Assembly (NCBI GenBank): GCA_031399065.1
Contig: JANNOM010000070.1
Coordinates: 100,846-164,845, forward strand
Reading direction: 5' to 3'
Length of the DNA: 64,000 nucleotides
From: JADCRZ01 sp031399065
Lineage (GTDB): Bacteria; Bacteroidota; Bacteroidia; Chitinophagales; Chitinophagaceae
Positions 26,521 to 36,005 of the stretch are shown piece after piece (positions within the stretch are counted from its first letter, which is position 1; each line of letters begins with the position of its first letter). The notes under the pieces were generated by a model, which was not told the DNA's origin, made no database searches, and saw nothing but the letters and a program-made list of their open reading frames with translations. The position numbers were made by a program, and so were the translations under genes.

Positions 26521-27297
26521 ATGAAAGTAAGCCATATTATCAAACTTTCGATTGTGATCTTCTCCGGACTATTCCTTTTTAAAACAGGGGCAAATGGTCA
26601 GCAAAAACAAAAAAACAACCTGGAAGATTGGACGAATATACCTCCGGTTGTAAGCCCTGTAGTAGGAACACAAGCACCGTCTGATGCTGTGATGCTATTT
26701 GAGAAAAATAGTCTCTCACTATGGGAAGGTGTTAAAGACAAGCAAGCTTCTGTTCCCTGGAAAGTAAATGGTGATAACTTCACTATAGAACCCGGCACGG
26801 GAAGTATAGTCACTAAACAGGCTTTTAACGACTGCCAGCTACATATTGAATGGAAAATTCCCGCACTTGAAGTGCATGAAAACCTCAGATATGGTAACTC
26901 GGGCGTGCTATTTATGGGTCTTTATGAAGTTCAGATTTATTCTTCTTTCAATAATGAGCACAAAATTTATTCCAACGGTCAGGCTGGTAGTATTTATAAA
27001 CAGTTTGCCCCGCTGGTTAATGCCTGCCTGCCGCCAGAGCAATGGCAGACGTATGATATCGTATTTATTAGCCCGAAGTTTAACCCTGACAAATCTCTCA
27101 GGTCACCTGCCCAGCTCACCGTTTTTCACAATGGTGTGTTGATTCAGTACGATGTATCCCTGAAGGGTTATACTAATAATGGGGATTACACTGAATACAA
27201 ATGGCACCCGGAAAATCTTCCGTTAGTGTTACAAGAACATAATAGCCGTATAAGTTTTAGGAATATCTGGATCAGGAAGTTAAAACTTGTACGCTAG
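26521..27297 (+). CDS. DUF1080 (3-keto-disaccharide hydrolase-type) family protein, exported
   Basis: 258 residues with a signal peptide (IIKLSIVIFSGLFLFKTGANGQ). The DUF1080 jellyroll is clear: VMLFEKNSLSLWEGV, PWKVNGDNFTIEPGTGSIVTKQAFNDCQLHIEWKIP, RYGNSGVLFMGLYEVQIYSSF, GSIYKQFAPLVNACLPPEQWQTYDIVF, LTVFHNGVLIQYDVSLKG, and the ending LVLQEHNSRISFRNIWIRKL. Members act on 3-keto-glycosides produced by Gfo/Idh/MocA-type oxidoreductases, splitting the glycosidic bond. Both partner types are encoded 4 kb away on the other strand. It is transcribed divergently from the LamG-SARP regulator. Confidence 0.88.
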   Translation: MKVSHIIKLSIVIFSGLFLFKTGANGQQKQKNNLEDWTNIPPVVSPVVGTQAPSDAVMLFEKNSLSLWEGVKDKQASVPWKVNGDNFTIEPGTGSIVTKQAFNDCQLHIEWKIPALEVHENLRYGNSGVLFMGLYEVQIYSSFNNEHKIYSNGQAGSIYKQFAPLVNACLPPEQWQTYDIVFISPKFNPDKSLRSPAQLTVFHNGVLIQYDVSLKGYTNNGDYTEYKWHPENLPLVLQEHNSRISFRNIWIRKLKLVR

Positions 27298-27388
27298 TTC
27301 TAATTATCATAAATAAAATATAATATAAATTACGCCTAAAGAAATAGATTATTCATTAAAGGGAGCTTCAAAAGTTATGGGCTGTTTT

Positions 27389-27676
27389 TTACACGTTTAT
27401 CATTTTACCATTGTGAGCAGGAATCCAAAGGTAAGAGTTCTTTATCACCGGTATCGCTTCCTGGTCCAACGAATATTCTACCGACATGATAATAGAATAA
27501 TCGTTGGTATTCCCGGATTCGTCAACAGTAAAACACACAATGACCGTTCCTTGTATGCTTTTTATGGAAGCTCTGTCCGGATATTTTAAATTTTTACTAA
27601 CATATCTTTCCCATATTAATGTTCCTCCAGGATACATTGACTTATTAACAAACAGACTTAGGTTGTAAAAGAGCAT
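27389..27676 (-). pseudogene. orphan TonB C-terminal-domain fragment
   Basis: 95 codons. IWERYVSKNLKYPDRASIKSIQGTVIVCFTVDESGNTNDYSII matches the TonB C-terminal domain (usual pattern fi..nl.YP..A....G.V.v.F.V..dG.v.d..v). Complete TonB proteins have an N-terminal membrane helix and a Pro-rich spacer, both absent here. The end is also cut short at PAHNGKMINV, about 10 residues before the usual final beta strand. It is therefore probably a decayed tonB or a fragment, although a small expressed protein is possible. It is 4 bases downstream of the LacI-family gene on the same strand. Confidence 0.58.
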
Positions 27677-27680
27677 ACCC

Positions 27681-28697
27681 CTACCTGCTTCTATCAGAAT
27701 CCCGCACCATTATCACCGAAGGCAACACCACCTGTTTCTCCTGAGGCAGCAAAACCTTTTTTTCTATCAGTTTAAATAAGATCTCGGCGGCTTCTTTGCC
27801 CATTTCGTAGGCAGGCTGATAGATGGTTGTTAGGGGCGGATTGAACAGTCCGCAGGCGGACAGGTTGGAGAAGGCTACCAGCTTCAGATCCTGAGGTATG
27901 CGGATGTTTAGTTCCTGGCATACTTCGTAGGTGTTGATGGCCAGTTTTTCTACGGAAGCAAAGAGAGCATCGGGACGGTTTTTGGCCGATAGTATTTTGC
28001 GGATGCTTTTCCGGTTCTGATCGTCGTCTACGGCACTGCAGTCCATCACCGTTAGGGGTTCTTTTATGCCATGCGCTTTAAGTGCCCTGAGGTAACCTTC
28101 TTTACGAAAGGAAGATATCGACAACTGGCCGGCCATGGCCAGGAAAGCCACTTTTTTACAGCCCGATGCGAGTAGGTAATCGGTAACTTTGAAAGATACT
28201 TGTTCGTCGTCGGTGGTTACTTTGGGAACGTCTATCTCCTGGCAGATGCGGTCGAAGAGTACCATAGGCATACAGGCTTCTTCCACGGCGTGCAGGTGTT
28301 CGTAAGCGGTAGTGGCACCGGAGAGGGAGAGCATTACACCGTCTACCCTTCCGCTGCGCAGTAATTGAAGGATCGATTTTTCACGCGCATAGTCGTCGTG
28401 GGTAAGGTAAATAAGCACATGATAGCCTTTTTTCTGGGCTACCAGTTCCACGCCGTTGATGGCCTGGGCAAAGAAGTTGTTTTCTATTTCGGGGACAATA
28501 AGAGCGATGGTCATGCTCTTGTTCTGGCGCAGACTGCTTGCATGAAAGTTGGGCTGATAACCCATTTTTTCCGCCAGGGCCTTTACACGGTCTTTGGTTT
28601 CTTTTTTTATTTCGTGACTATCCCTTAACGCGCGTGATACTGTAGATACTGCCAAGTTCAGTTCCCGGGCGAGCGTCTTAAGATTCAACTGGTCCAT
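27681..28697 (-). CDS. LacI-family transcriptional regulator
   Basis: 338 residues. The N-terminal helix-turn-helix is textbook: LKTLARELNLAVSTVSRALRD, then a hinge helix KALAEKMGYQPNFHASSLR. The periplasmic-binding-protein-like effector domain follows (TIALIVPEIENNFFAQAINGVELVAQKKGYHVLIYLTHDD, RVDGVMLSLSG, PMVLFDRI, KVAFLAM, PDALFASVEKLAINTYEVC, LTTIYQPAYEMGKEAAEILF). It should bind a sugar and control nearby glycan genes. It sits downstream of the nagX-like gene and the susCD pair, all on the minus strand, which makes those its likely targets. Confidence 0.94.
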   Translation of the reverse strand: MDQLNLKTLARELNLAVSTVSRALRDSHEIKKETKDRVKALAEKMGYQPNFHASSLRQNKSMTIALIVPEIENNFFAQAINGVELVAQKKGYHVLIYLTHDDYAREKSILQLLRSGRVDGVMLSLSGATTAYEHLHAVEEACMPMVLFDRICQEIDVPKVTTDDEQVSFKVTDYLLASGCKKVAFLAMAGQLSISSFRKEGYLRALKAHGIKEPLTVMDCSAVDDDQNRKSIRKILSAKNRPDALFASVEKLAINTYEVCQELNIRIPQDLKLVAFSNLSACGLFNPPLTTIYQPAYEMGKEAAEILFKLIEKKVLLPQEKQVVLPSVIMVRDSDRSR

Positions 28698-28812
28698 AGA
28701 TCGGGCTGCATTTTTGAGTTAGCTTTACTGTCATAAATGATCGTTTGTAAATATAGGCTATTCCTCAGGTAGCAATACTATTAATACGGGTTATTTGCCC
28801 CACTTGCACCGG

Positions 28813-29967
28813 TTACACTTTAATGTATATTCTATTTTTATCCAGTAGCCAGGCCAGTAACCACATCAGGGCCAGGAACGTGAGGGCATATATAAAAGAC
28901 CCTATCCGCGGGTCGGAGGGCAGTACCAGCTTGCAAACGTACTGGTAATACCAGCTCAGGGGCGACAGGTAAACTGTTCTTCCTTCCGCATTCAGACCAA
29001 TGGGAACCCGGATCAGTGCCATAAACCGGGAAAGCATGGCACTAAGTGCAAAAATAAAGAGCGCATTTTTGCCAAACACATCGAAGAACCGGCTCCAGAC
29101 TCCCCTCCGGCCAGTGAATTCTATTGCATGAATCAGCACCGCGAGCACCAGCAGTGCCAGCCCGGTGGTATAAACGGTAAAGGAACTTGTCCATATCTTT
29201 TTATTGATTGGGAAAACCATATCCCAGCAAAGCCCGGTAAACACCAACACACAGCCCGCCACGAACAGGCCGTTGAGCATTTCCGGGGTTTTACCTTTCT
29301 GCAGTATGTAGTTGCCGGTAATATAACCAAGTATTACCTGCACAATAGCTGCGAACGTACTCATGATCCCTTCCGGGTCAAAAGCCACGCCTTCTCCGTG
29401 GTATACGTGCTTGTCGCCCAGGATGGCCAGGTCTATGCGGGTACCGAACCATCCTTGCAGACTATAAGGATCCACTGGATTCGCCAGCACACAAAGCAGC
29501 CAGTATCCCATCAGGATGATGCCACCCGTTACGAAAGCACCACGCACCTTACCGTAATGTACTATCACCGATGCAAAAAAATACGCCAGTGCGATGCGTT
29601 GTAGCACTCCGAAGATGCGCAATGTATCGAAGGGCCGGCCTGTGAGTTCGCCGGCTTCGTTGTATTTTATGAAAGGAAACCAGTTCAGGAATACACCGAT
29701 CAGAAAGATAAGGACCGTTCTTTTAACCACCTTGTACCAGAAACTGCCTTCACCGGCAGCCTCGAGCCTTGGCATAACGAATGCCATCGCATTACCCACC
29801 GCAAACAGGAAAAAGGGAAATACCAGGTCGGTAGGCGTGGCTCCGTGCCAGGGTGCATGGGCCAGCGGCGCGTATAGATGCGACCAGCTCCCAGGGTTAT
29901 TCACCAGTATCATAGTGGCTACCGTGGCTCCGCGGAAGACGTCGAGGGAGTAGTATCGTTCCTTCAT
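28813..29967 (-). CDS. NagX-like membrane acyltransferase (heparan-alpha-glucosaminide N-acetyltransferase family, DUF5009/YeiB-like)
   Basis: 384 residues with about ten hydrophobic helices. The N-terminus has the family signature YSLDVFRGATVATMILVNNPGSW, followed by HAPWHGATPTDLVFPFFLFAVGNAMAF. Later helices include RIFGVLQRIALAYFFASVIVH and VFGKNALFIFALSAMLSRFM. The human relative HGSNAT passes acetyl groups across a membrane to the amino group of glucosamine. Bacterial NagX proteins are commonly encoded in GlcNAc or chitin clusters. It follows a susCD pair and lies near anmK and murQ, which suggests a role with amino sugars from peptidoglycan; the reaction in this organism is inference. 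Confidence 0.85.
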   Translation of the reverse strand: MKERYYSLDVFRGATVATMILVNNPGSWSHLYAPLAHAPWHGATPTDLVFPFFLFAVGNAMAFVMPRLEAAGEGSFWYKVVKRTVLIFLIGVFLNWFPFIKYNEAGELTGRPFDTLRIFGVLQRIALAYFFASVIVHYGKVRGAFVTGGIILMGYWLLCVLANPVDPYSLQGWFGTRIDLAILGDKHVYHGEGVAFDPEGIMSTFAAIVQVILGYITGNYILQKGKTPEMLNGLFVAGCVLVFTGLCWDMVFPINKKIWTSSFTVYTTGLALLVLAVLIHAIEFTGRRGVWSRFFDVFGKNALFIFALSAMLSRFMALIRVPIGLNAEGRTVYLSPLSWYYQYVCKLVLPSDPRIGSFIYALTFLALMWLLAWLLDKNRIYIKV

Positions 29968-30009
29968 GGAATTGTTTAAGAGATATTAAGGTAACAAATA
30001 ATGCAAACG

Positions 30010-30049
30010 AACATGCCATGACGAGTAATAAAACCTGTCATGGCATGTT
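30010..30049 (-). terminator. hairpin downstream of susD
   Basis: A perfect 13-bp inverted repeat (30010-30022 and 30037-30049, core CATGCCATGAC/GTCATGGCATG) with a 14-base loop, 19 bases after the susD stop codon. On the minus strand no strong T-run follows. It probably protects the 3' end of the susCD message or weakly separates susD from the nagX-like gene. Confidence 0.5.
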
Positions 30050-30067
30050 AAATGAAAGGACGTGTTA

Positions 30068-31366
30068 TTAAAATGCAGGGTCTGCTGGTATATTTGTATT
30101 GTTATCCCGCTCCTGGAATGGATAAGGGAAAAAATTACGCTTGCGTTCACTATTAGGCCTTTCAAACCTGCGCATATCTTCGAGCTTAAGCCCACTCATA
30201 AATAGCTCGATGCAACGCTGTCTGTATATCTCTGTAAGAATTGTAGCCTGGGTATAAGGTCCTGTCTTTGCCGGCAGATCCGCTCCCACACTATAAATAT
30301 CTTCAGACGGTTTTTTGGTTATGATCTTATTAAGTTCAAATAATGAATTTACAAGATCAGGAACCGCCTGACGTGCGTACACTTCCGCCTTTATTAAAAT
30401 CATTTCACCCGGAAGATAAATAGGAACCGGAGTTGTAGTAGATGAATAGAAACCGTTAATACGATACCTGGGTGCCGCTGGATTAAACAATGTATAAAAA
30501 GGGATTCTCTTATCTGCAAGATCAGGTGCTAAAGCCACTGGTAATCCTAAAGTAGAATCTACCGGTTGAAAAACATTATTGGTAGAAGTGGCCGACTCAA
30601 AGACGGGATTGAGATTAAGTGTTGAATAATTCATGGTCGATCTTCTTGTAAGGTCAACCTGGTTTGCCGCAGCCAGGGCATTTGGATATAATCCTGCATA
30701 AAGAGAATAGCGGGCCTTTAAAGCATATAGCGTATTGATTATATTAACTTCAGACGGAAGCCTGCCCAATACCGTACTGTTAGCCGGATTTGCAGCGAGC
30801 GCGGCGATTGCTTTATCAAGTACTGTTATAGCCCTTTTAAATCCATCTACCCGGTCAATAAAATTAACATTTTGGCCAATACTGTCAGGAACTCTTTCCC
30901 ATAACATAGATAAATTACCAATAGAAAGTGCTTTATATATGGACACAAAAGATATTAATCCGCTGGCATACGTCTTGTCTGTTAGGCTTTCGGCATAACT
31001 TATAACATTGTCGGCATCATATATAATCTTATTACTCCTCGTCCAGATATTGGCAAGAACAGTATTGGTGCCATCCACCGCATTCCCTCCTGTAGACAGT
31101 TGCAGCTCCGGAATATTTCCGCTATTTCGCAAAATCAATTCATTTGTTACAAAGCCATTGGCATTTACCAAAGCGTATAAGGAGCCTGCGGCTGACGTGG
31201 AGTATACTCTTTGGATGCCAGTTGCGACTCCCGTGGCTGCGCGGTCAGATTCAAATGTTTCCTGTTCAGTCGCTGAATTAAAGTTTAAAAAATTTTTTTT
31301 GCAGCTTGGCGCTATAAATATAAAAACGGTTAAAACTGAAATCAACCTATATCTGATCTTTATCAT
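30068..31366 (-). CDS. SusD/RagB-family lipoprotein (partner of the SusC at 31383-34526)
   Basis: 432 residues from the ATG at 31366. This start is preferred over one 28 codons upstream because it begins directly with a lipoprotein signal (MIKIRYRLISVLTVFIFIAPSC, lipidated Cys22) and does not overlap susC. The body shows ATGVATGIQRVYS, SFVSIYKALSIGNLSMLWERVP, a central LYALKARYSLYAGLYPNALAAANQV segment, IYLPGEMILIKAEVYARQAVPD, and ILTEIYRQRCIELFMSGLKLEDMRRFERPN, the usual C-terminal SusD motif. The start codon is 17 bases after the susC stop. It would bind the ligand imported by that SusC, perhaps a peptidoglycan-derived sugar given the adjacent anmK and nagX-like genes. Confidence 0.88.
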   Translation of the reverse strand: MIKIRYRLISVLTVFIFIAPSCKKNFLNFNSATEQETFESDRAATGVATGIQRVYSTSAAGSLYALVNANGFVTNELILRNSGNIPELQLSTGGNAVDGTNTVLANIWTRSNKIIYDADNVISYAESLTDKTYASGLISFVSIYKALSIGNLSMLWERVPDSIGQNVNFIDRVDGFKRAITVLDKAIAALAANPANSTVLGRLPSEVNIINTLYALKARYSLYAGLYPNALAAANQVDLTRRSTMNYSTLNLNPVFESATSTNNVFQPVDSTLGLPVALAPDLADKRIPFYTLFNPAAPRYRINGFYSSTTTPVPIYLPGEMILIKAEVYARQAVPDLVNSLFELNKIITKKPSEDIYSVGADLPAKTGPYTQATILTEIYRQRCIELFMSGLKLEDMRRFERPNSERKRNFFPYPFQERDNNTNIPADPAF

Positions 31367-31382
31367 ATAATATTTTTTTAAG

Positions 31383-34300
31383 TTAAAACTTTGCTTGAAG
31401 ACCAAAACTAAAAGTTCTTGGAATAGGCACTGAGCCGAAATCGATACCACGCAGTAAATTACTCTGTCCGCCGGAATTTACTTCAGGATCGTATCCCTTA
31501 TAATTATCCCATGATATAAGATTCCTTCCGCTCACGCTTAATGATATATCGTTAAATGATTTGAATTTACCAAAGCTATAGCTCAACGAAGCCTCTCTCA
31601 ATTTCACAAATGAACCATCATCAATACGCCATTCTTCAACCGCATACACACCTGCTATGTAACCCCGTGGCAAAAGCCCCCTGTGCTCCTGCTCTGCCAC
31701 CTTGCCATTTCCCACGCCTTGCCTTGTTCTCCAGTCGGCATTAAAAACATCCACTCCCTGAACGGCATCCAGTTGAATACGGAGGTTTATTCTTTTATAA
31801 CTCACTTCATTTACAAGGGATGCAGTATAATCAGGATTGGGGTTGCCAATCACTTTTCTAAGTGTAGCACCGGTCGTAGGCTGCCCGTTAGCATCTCTGG
31901 ATGGGGTAAAGCTTAGTACATTATTTTGTACTCCTCTTTCTCCCTGTGGTATGCCGGAAGATGTTTTGATCTGATTACCGCTGGGGTCAGTGGCAAAGAA
32001 AGTTCCGTAGAACACTCCAATAGGCTGGCCTTCTATAATGGCAACTGGAGCACCCGGGTTAGTAGATAGAAGCGTTAAGGCCTGACCAATTTTTACTGCT
32101 TTGTTTCTGTTCTGGCTGTAAATACCCGTAATGTTCCAGTTTAAATTTTTACTACGCACAATACCGCCGTTTACCACGACTTCAAAACCCCTGTTCTCTA
32201 AGGAGCCAAAGTTATCCAGCAAATTAGAAAACCCGGTTGTAGGTGCAATAACCCTGCTTATTAAAAGATCATCTACTTTTTTGATATAATAATTGAATTG
32301 TATACTAAGGCGGCTTTTGAAAAAAGCCAGGTCAGTTCCGAATTCAAGCTCTCTCTGGCGCTCAGGTTTTACATTTTCGTTGGCCAGGGTAGCACTAGAT
32401 GTAAGCGAAGTTTTACCCAGGAAGGCATTACTGGAATAGGTATTAAAACGGGAATAAGCACCTATACCTGTAAGGTTACCCGATTCTCCGTACGCTGCTC
32501 TTACTTTGAAAAGATCCCACCATCCGGATACGCCAAGACCTTCCCAATAATCTGCACCGGACAGGATATAACTTCCATTTGCTTTCAGATATACCTGGTT
32601 ACGTTCATCTTCTCCAAACACAGACGAACCGTCTATTCTCACAGCACCTGTTATAAATAAATGGTTTCTGTATTTAAAATTCTGCTGAACATACATTCCT
32701 GAAATAGAAATTTCGCTTCTTTCATCATTTGGTGGCAAAATAGTACTGGCCCCATTTACCGTTTGTACAACTGGTGCCAATCCTCTTCCCTGTGCAAGAA
32801 TATAATTGTTCTTTTCATACTGAGTTGAATAGCCAACCTGGGTAGTTGAATTTACTCGGTCAGATATATCTAATTGATAGGTGGCATTAACTTCGTGGTT
32901 AATCTGAAAAAAACTATTGGTAGCGGCACTCGCATACCCATTGAGTGAATCATTAATCGGGAAGCCCCCGCCAAAAAAAGCAGGACTTACATTGTATGCA
33001 TAAGGCGGAATAAAAGTAGTACCATTCTGAGAATAGTTATCTATACCCAAGGTATAATCCACTGTAAAGTTCTTGAATGGCTTTAATTTCAGACTGGTAT
33101 TTGCAAGGATTCTGCTAGTTATTTGCTGCTGCTTTATATCTTCAATAACCGAAACCGGGTTGGCACGCCCTCTTTCTCCAACGACTTGAACATTACCGTT
33201 TGCACTCCTTGTATAAATGTCATGTATATTACCAATGATTGTTACTGAGTTCATAGGGGAGAAAAAAGAATTACCGTCTGGTTTTTCATTGGCGTTACTA
33301 TTTATATAATTCAACCCGACAGATACACTTGCCCAATCGGACAACACCTGGTCGACATTGCTTCTAAAACTGAATCTTCTGTAATCTGTATTTTTTATAA
33401 TTCCTTGGTTAAAATAGTACGATCCAGAAGCAAAATATTTTGTTTTATCACTGCCTCCGCTAATAGATACGTTGTTGTCAGTTCCTATTGCTGTGTTAAA
33501 TATATAGTCCTGGTAGTTATAACGTGATACTGGGGTTATGATGGTAGACAGTGTGTCGGCAAATACTCCGGGGGAAATTGTTTTCCTTGCAGTTTGTATA
33601 ATATCCTGTGTAAGTGCCAATGGTCCGAATTTGGTAGGTGACTGATTCACCTCCACCTGTTTTCTCAACTCGCTGACCAGCACATTGGAAGAAAAGCTGA
33701 TTTGCGGAGCACCTGATTTTCCTCTTTTGGTAAATATCTGGACCACTCCCGCATTTGCTCTTGAACCGTATATAGCAGCTGCAGCGGCTCCATTCAATAC
33801 TTCTATTCTTTCAATATCAGCCGGATTAATATCAGAGAGCCTGTTCTGACCAACGCTCCCGATAAAAGTGTTTCCATCATAATTTCCGGAAGTGTTGGTT
33901 ACTCTATTGGTGGCATTATTTACAATTATTCCATCAACAATGTATAGCGGCTCTGAAGAACTGTTAACGGTACTCACTCCACGCAAACGAACCGATACCC
34001 CACCCGCCGGATCACCGGAGTTCTGTATAATCTGTGCACCAGGTGTTTTACCTTGTAAAGCCTGTAGTACATTACCCGAAGCTCCCTTGCTAAGTTGATC
34101 TGCTTTAACGGTACTAATAGAACTACCAAGTTCCTTTTTAGTCGTTCCCTGAGTTGTTCCCGTAACAATTATTTCGTCAAGGCCTAGCGGATCTTCAGTG
34201 AGAGTTACATTGACTGAATAATTTTTTTCTGTACTTACATTTAAAGTAGACTTTGTGCTTTTAAATCCTACCCTGCTAAATAGCAGATCATATACGCCTG

Positions 34301-34526
34301 GCTTCAAAACAATAGTTAATGAATAATTGCCATTCGCATCTGAGGATGTTCCTGCAGCACTTTTAGATACCTGGATAGTAGTTCCCGGCATAACATTTCC
34401 ACTCGCATCAGAAATTTTACCAGAAATAACCACTTGGGCGAACATAATTGTTCCGAAACCATTCATCATCAAAAATAAAACAAAAAATTTCCATTGAGAT
34501 GTAAGAAAAAATTCATTTTTCATCAT
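31383..34526 (-). CDS. SusC/RagA-family TonB-dependent transporter
   Basis: 1047 residues. A signal peptide (FFVLFLMMNGFGTIMFAQ) is followed by a carboxypeptidase-D-like domain (about 30-115, VVISGKISDASGNVMPGTTIQVSK), a TonB-box region (DEIIVTGTTQGTTKKELG), and the plug with LQALQGKTPGAQIIQNSGDPAG, VRLRGVSTVNSSSEPLYIVDGI and IEVLNGAAAAAIYGSRANAGVVQIFTKRG. The barrel ends in PRTFSFGLQAKF. There is no STN domain, so it is not under sigma/FecR control. It is transcribed divergently from anmK. The intergenic region carries a dyad also seen before the second susC. Likely substrate: muropeptide or anhydro-sugar material (inference from neighbours). Confidence 0.93.
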   Translation of the reverse strand: MMKNEFFLTSQWKFFVLFLMMNGFGTIMFAQVVISGKISDASGNVMPGTTIQVSKSAAGTSSDANGNYSLTIVLKPGVYDLLFSRVGFKSTKSTLNVSTEKNYSVNVTLTEDPLGLDEIIVTGTTQGTTKKELGSSISTVKADQLSKGASGNVLQALQGKTPGAQIIQNSGDPAGGVSVRLRGVSTVNSSSEPLYIVDGIIVNNATNRVTNTSGNYDGNTFIGSVGQNRLSDINPADIERIEVLNGAAAAAIYGSRANAGVVQIFTKRGKSGAPQISFSSNVLVSELRKQVEVNQSPTKFGPLALTQDIIQTARKTISPGVFADTLSTIITPVSRYNYQDYIFNTAIGTDNNVSISGGSDKTKYFASGSYYFNQGIIKNTDYRRFSFRSNVDQVLSDWASVSVGLNYINSNANEKPDGNSFFSPMNSVTIIGNIHDIYTRSANGNVQVVGERGRANPVSVIEDIKQQQITSRILANTSLKLKPFKNFTVDYTLGIDNYSQNGTTFIPPYAYNVSPAFFGGGFPINDSLNGYASAATNSFFQINHEVNATYQLDISDRVNSTTQVGYSTQYEKNNYILAQGRGLAPVVQTVNGASTILPPNDERSEISISGMYVQQNFKYRNHLFITGAVRIDGSSVFGEDERNQVYLKANGSYILSGADYWEGLGVSGWWDLFKVRAAYGESGNLTGIGAYSRFNTYSSNAFLGKTSLTSSATLANENVKPERQRELEFGTDLAFFKSRLSIQFNYYIKKVDDLLISRVIAPTTGFSNLLDNFGSLENRGFEVVVNGGIVRSKNLNWNITGIYSQNRNKAVKIGQALTLLSTNPGAPVAIIEGQPIGVFYGTFFATDPSGNQIKTSSGIPQGERGVQNNVLSFTPSRDANGQPTTGATLRKVIGNPNPDYTASLVNEVSYKRINLRIQLDAVQGVDVFNADWRTRQGVGNGKVAEQEHRGLLPRGYIAGVYAVEEWRIDDGSFVKLREASLSYSFGKFKSFNDISLSVSGRNLISWDNYKGYDPEVNSGGQSNLLRGIDFGSVPIPRTFSFGLQAKF

Positions 34527-34615
34527 ACTGTTAGTTTTGGTTTGTTAATTATTGAGTGTGTGCTATTGTGATAGATATCGGGTATTTGTGTACAACAGGT
34601 AATCTTTTGGTAGCC

Positions 34616-34669
34616 TAAATATAAATCAAAAACGCATAAATGCAAATAAATTTGCATTTTTCTGCGTTT
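34616..34669. promoter_or_regulatory. conserved promoter motif and dyad between susC and anmK
   Basis: TAAATATAAATCAAAAA (34616-34632) followed by cGCAT recurs at 42641-42662 before the other susC, with one mismatch in 22 bases. Next to it is a dyad: inner arms AAATGCAAAT/ATTTGCATTT (34638-34647 and 34650-34659) and outer arms AAACGCA/TGCGTTT (34630-34636 and 34663-34669). On the minus strand TATATTTA may be the -7 element, with TTTG 19 bases upstream. Probably an operator for the LacI- or DeoR-type regulator of this cluster. Confidence 0.55.
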
Positions 34670-34774
34670 ATGAAACTAAATGATTCCTTTTAGCCGTAAA
34701 TTGTTGCAACAAAAGACATTAAAGAACTCAATAATGTATATTCTTTACGCCATACTTTAATCAGTAACTGCAAG

Positions 34775-35977
34775 ATGAACCTAAATATCTCCCGTATTTA
34801 TAACATAGCCACCAGCCCTCAACGGCTAATAATCGGCTTAATGTCCGGTACTTCTGTCGATGGACTAGATGTGGCATTATGCCAATTCTCAGGAAGCGGT
34901 GCGCAAACCGAGCTGGAACTAATAGCATTTGAAACGGTTGCTTACGCTAAAGATTATAAAGATGAAATAGCAAGTATATTTTCAAAAAGGAATGTCGATC
35001 TTGAAAAGGTTTGCCTTTTAAATGGATGGATAGCCAGGCAGCACGCTTCTATCATACTTGCCTGCCTTGAAAAATGGGAGGTTAGTCCGGGGGAAGTGGA
35101 TATTATAGCCAGTCATGGCCAAACCATTTTCCATGCGCCAAAAGCACTGCACGGGCAGCAAAAATTCAGCAATGCCACTTTGCAGTTGGGAGACGGTGAT
35201 CATCTGGCTGTTGAAACAGGTATCATAACGATCAGTGATTTCCGCCAGAAACATATAGCCGCTGGCGGAGAAGGTGCGCCTTTGGCCGCTTACGGCGACT
35301 TTCTTATTTTCTCAAAAAAAGGAGAAAACAGGATCATGCTGAATATAGGCGGGATCGCCAATTTTACATATTTACCAGGCAACCTGAATGCCGATGAGGT
35401 GTTTTGCTCGGATACCGGACCCGGTAATACGTTGATGGATGCATTGGTTCAGAAACATTACCTTGGAATGTATTTCGATGAAAATGCATCGCAAGCATCC
35501 AGAGGAACTATAAATAACGAATTATTACTGTCATTGAAGGATCATCCGTTTTTCCTGCAATCCTTTCCGAAAACGACCGGACCCGAACTATTTAACGTCA
35601 ACTACCTGGAACAGGCCATGCAACGATCCAATACGAAAGATATAACACCGGAAGATGCGCTTGCCACTTTAAACCGCTTCTCCGCGGAAACCATTACGGA
35701 AGCGGTACGTTCCGTGATTCAAAACAAGGGAGATTTTCATTTTTATGTAAGCGGCGGCGGCATGCATAACCCTCTGCTCATGAAGAATATATCAGAATTA
35801 TTACCGGGATGTGTATTTAAAAGTACTAAAGAACTGCATATTAACCCGGATGCAAAGGAAGCCGTATTATTCGCGGTACTGGCTAATGAAACCATATGTG
35901 GTGATGGTTCCTATTTCGGGGAAGGCCGCAACGGGATACCTAATGTAAGTATGGGGAAAATAAGTTTTCCGGGTTAA
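34775..35977 (+). CDS. anmK: anhydro-N-acetylmuramic acid kinase
   Basis: 400 residues. The family signature LIIGLMSGTSVDGLDVALCQF sits near the N-terminus. Others follow: DIIASHGQTIFHAP, LQLGDGDHLAVETGI, ISDFRQKHIAAGGEGAPLAAYGDFLIF, RIMLNIGGIANFTYLP, SDTGPGNTLMDALV and FYVSGGGMHNPLLM. The enzyme opens the 1,6-anhydro ring of anhMurNAc and phosphorylates it to MurNAc-6-phosphate with ATP, in the cytoplasm. MurNAc-6-P is then the substrate of MurQ, encoded 7 kb to the right. The gene is divergent from a susC and convergent with a DeoR-type regulator. Length agrees with the family. Confidence 0.95.
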   Translation: MNLNISRIYNIATSPQRLIIGLMSGTSVDGLDVALCQFSGSGAQTELELIAFETVAYAKDYKDEIASIFSKRNVDLEKVCLLNGWIARQHASIILACLEKWEVSPGEVDIIASHGQTIFHAPKALHGQQKFSNATLQLGDGDHLAVETGIITISDFRQKHIAAGGEGAPLAAYGDFLIFSKKGENRIMLNIGGIANFTYLPGNLNADEVFCSDTGPGNTLMDALVQKHYLGMYFDENASQASRGTINNELLLSLKDHPFFLQSFPKTTGPELFNVNYLEQAMQRSNTKDITPEDALATLNRFSAETITEAVRSVIQNKGDFHFYVSGGGMHNPLLMKNISELLPGCVFKSTKELHINPDAKEAVLFAVLANETICGDGSYFGEGRNGIPNVSMGKISFPG

Positions 35978-36005
35978 TGATGCAGACAGTCGGCAGCAAG
36001 TTTAA

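Noticed and set aside
29986..30195. 69-codon minus-strand frame over the susD 3' end and its hairpin
   Set aside because: It overlaps the SusD coding region in another frame and includes the hairpin; no protein-like features.
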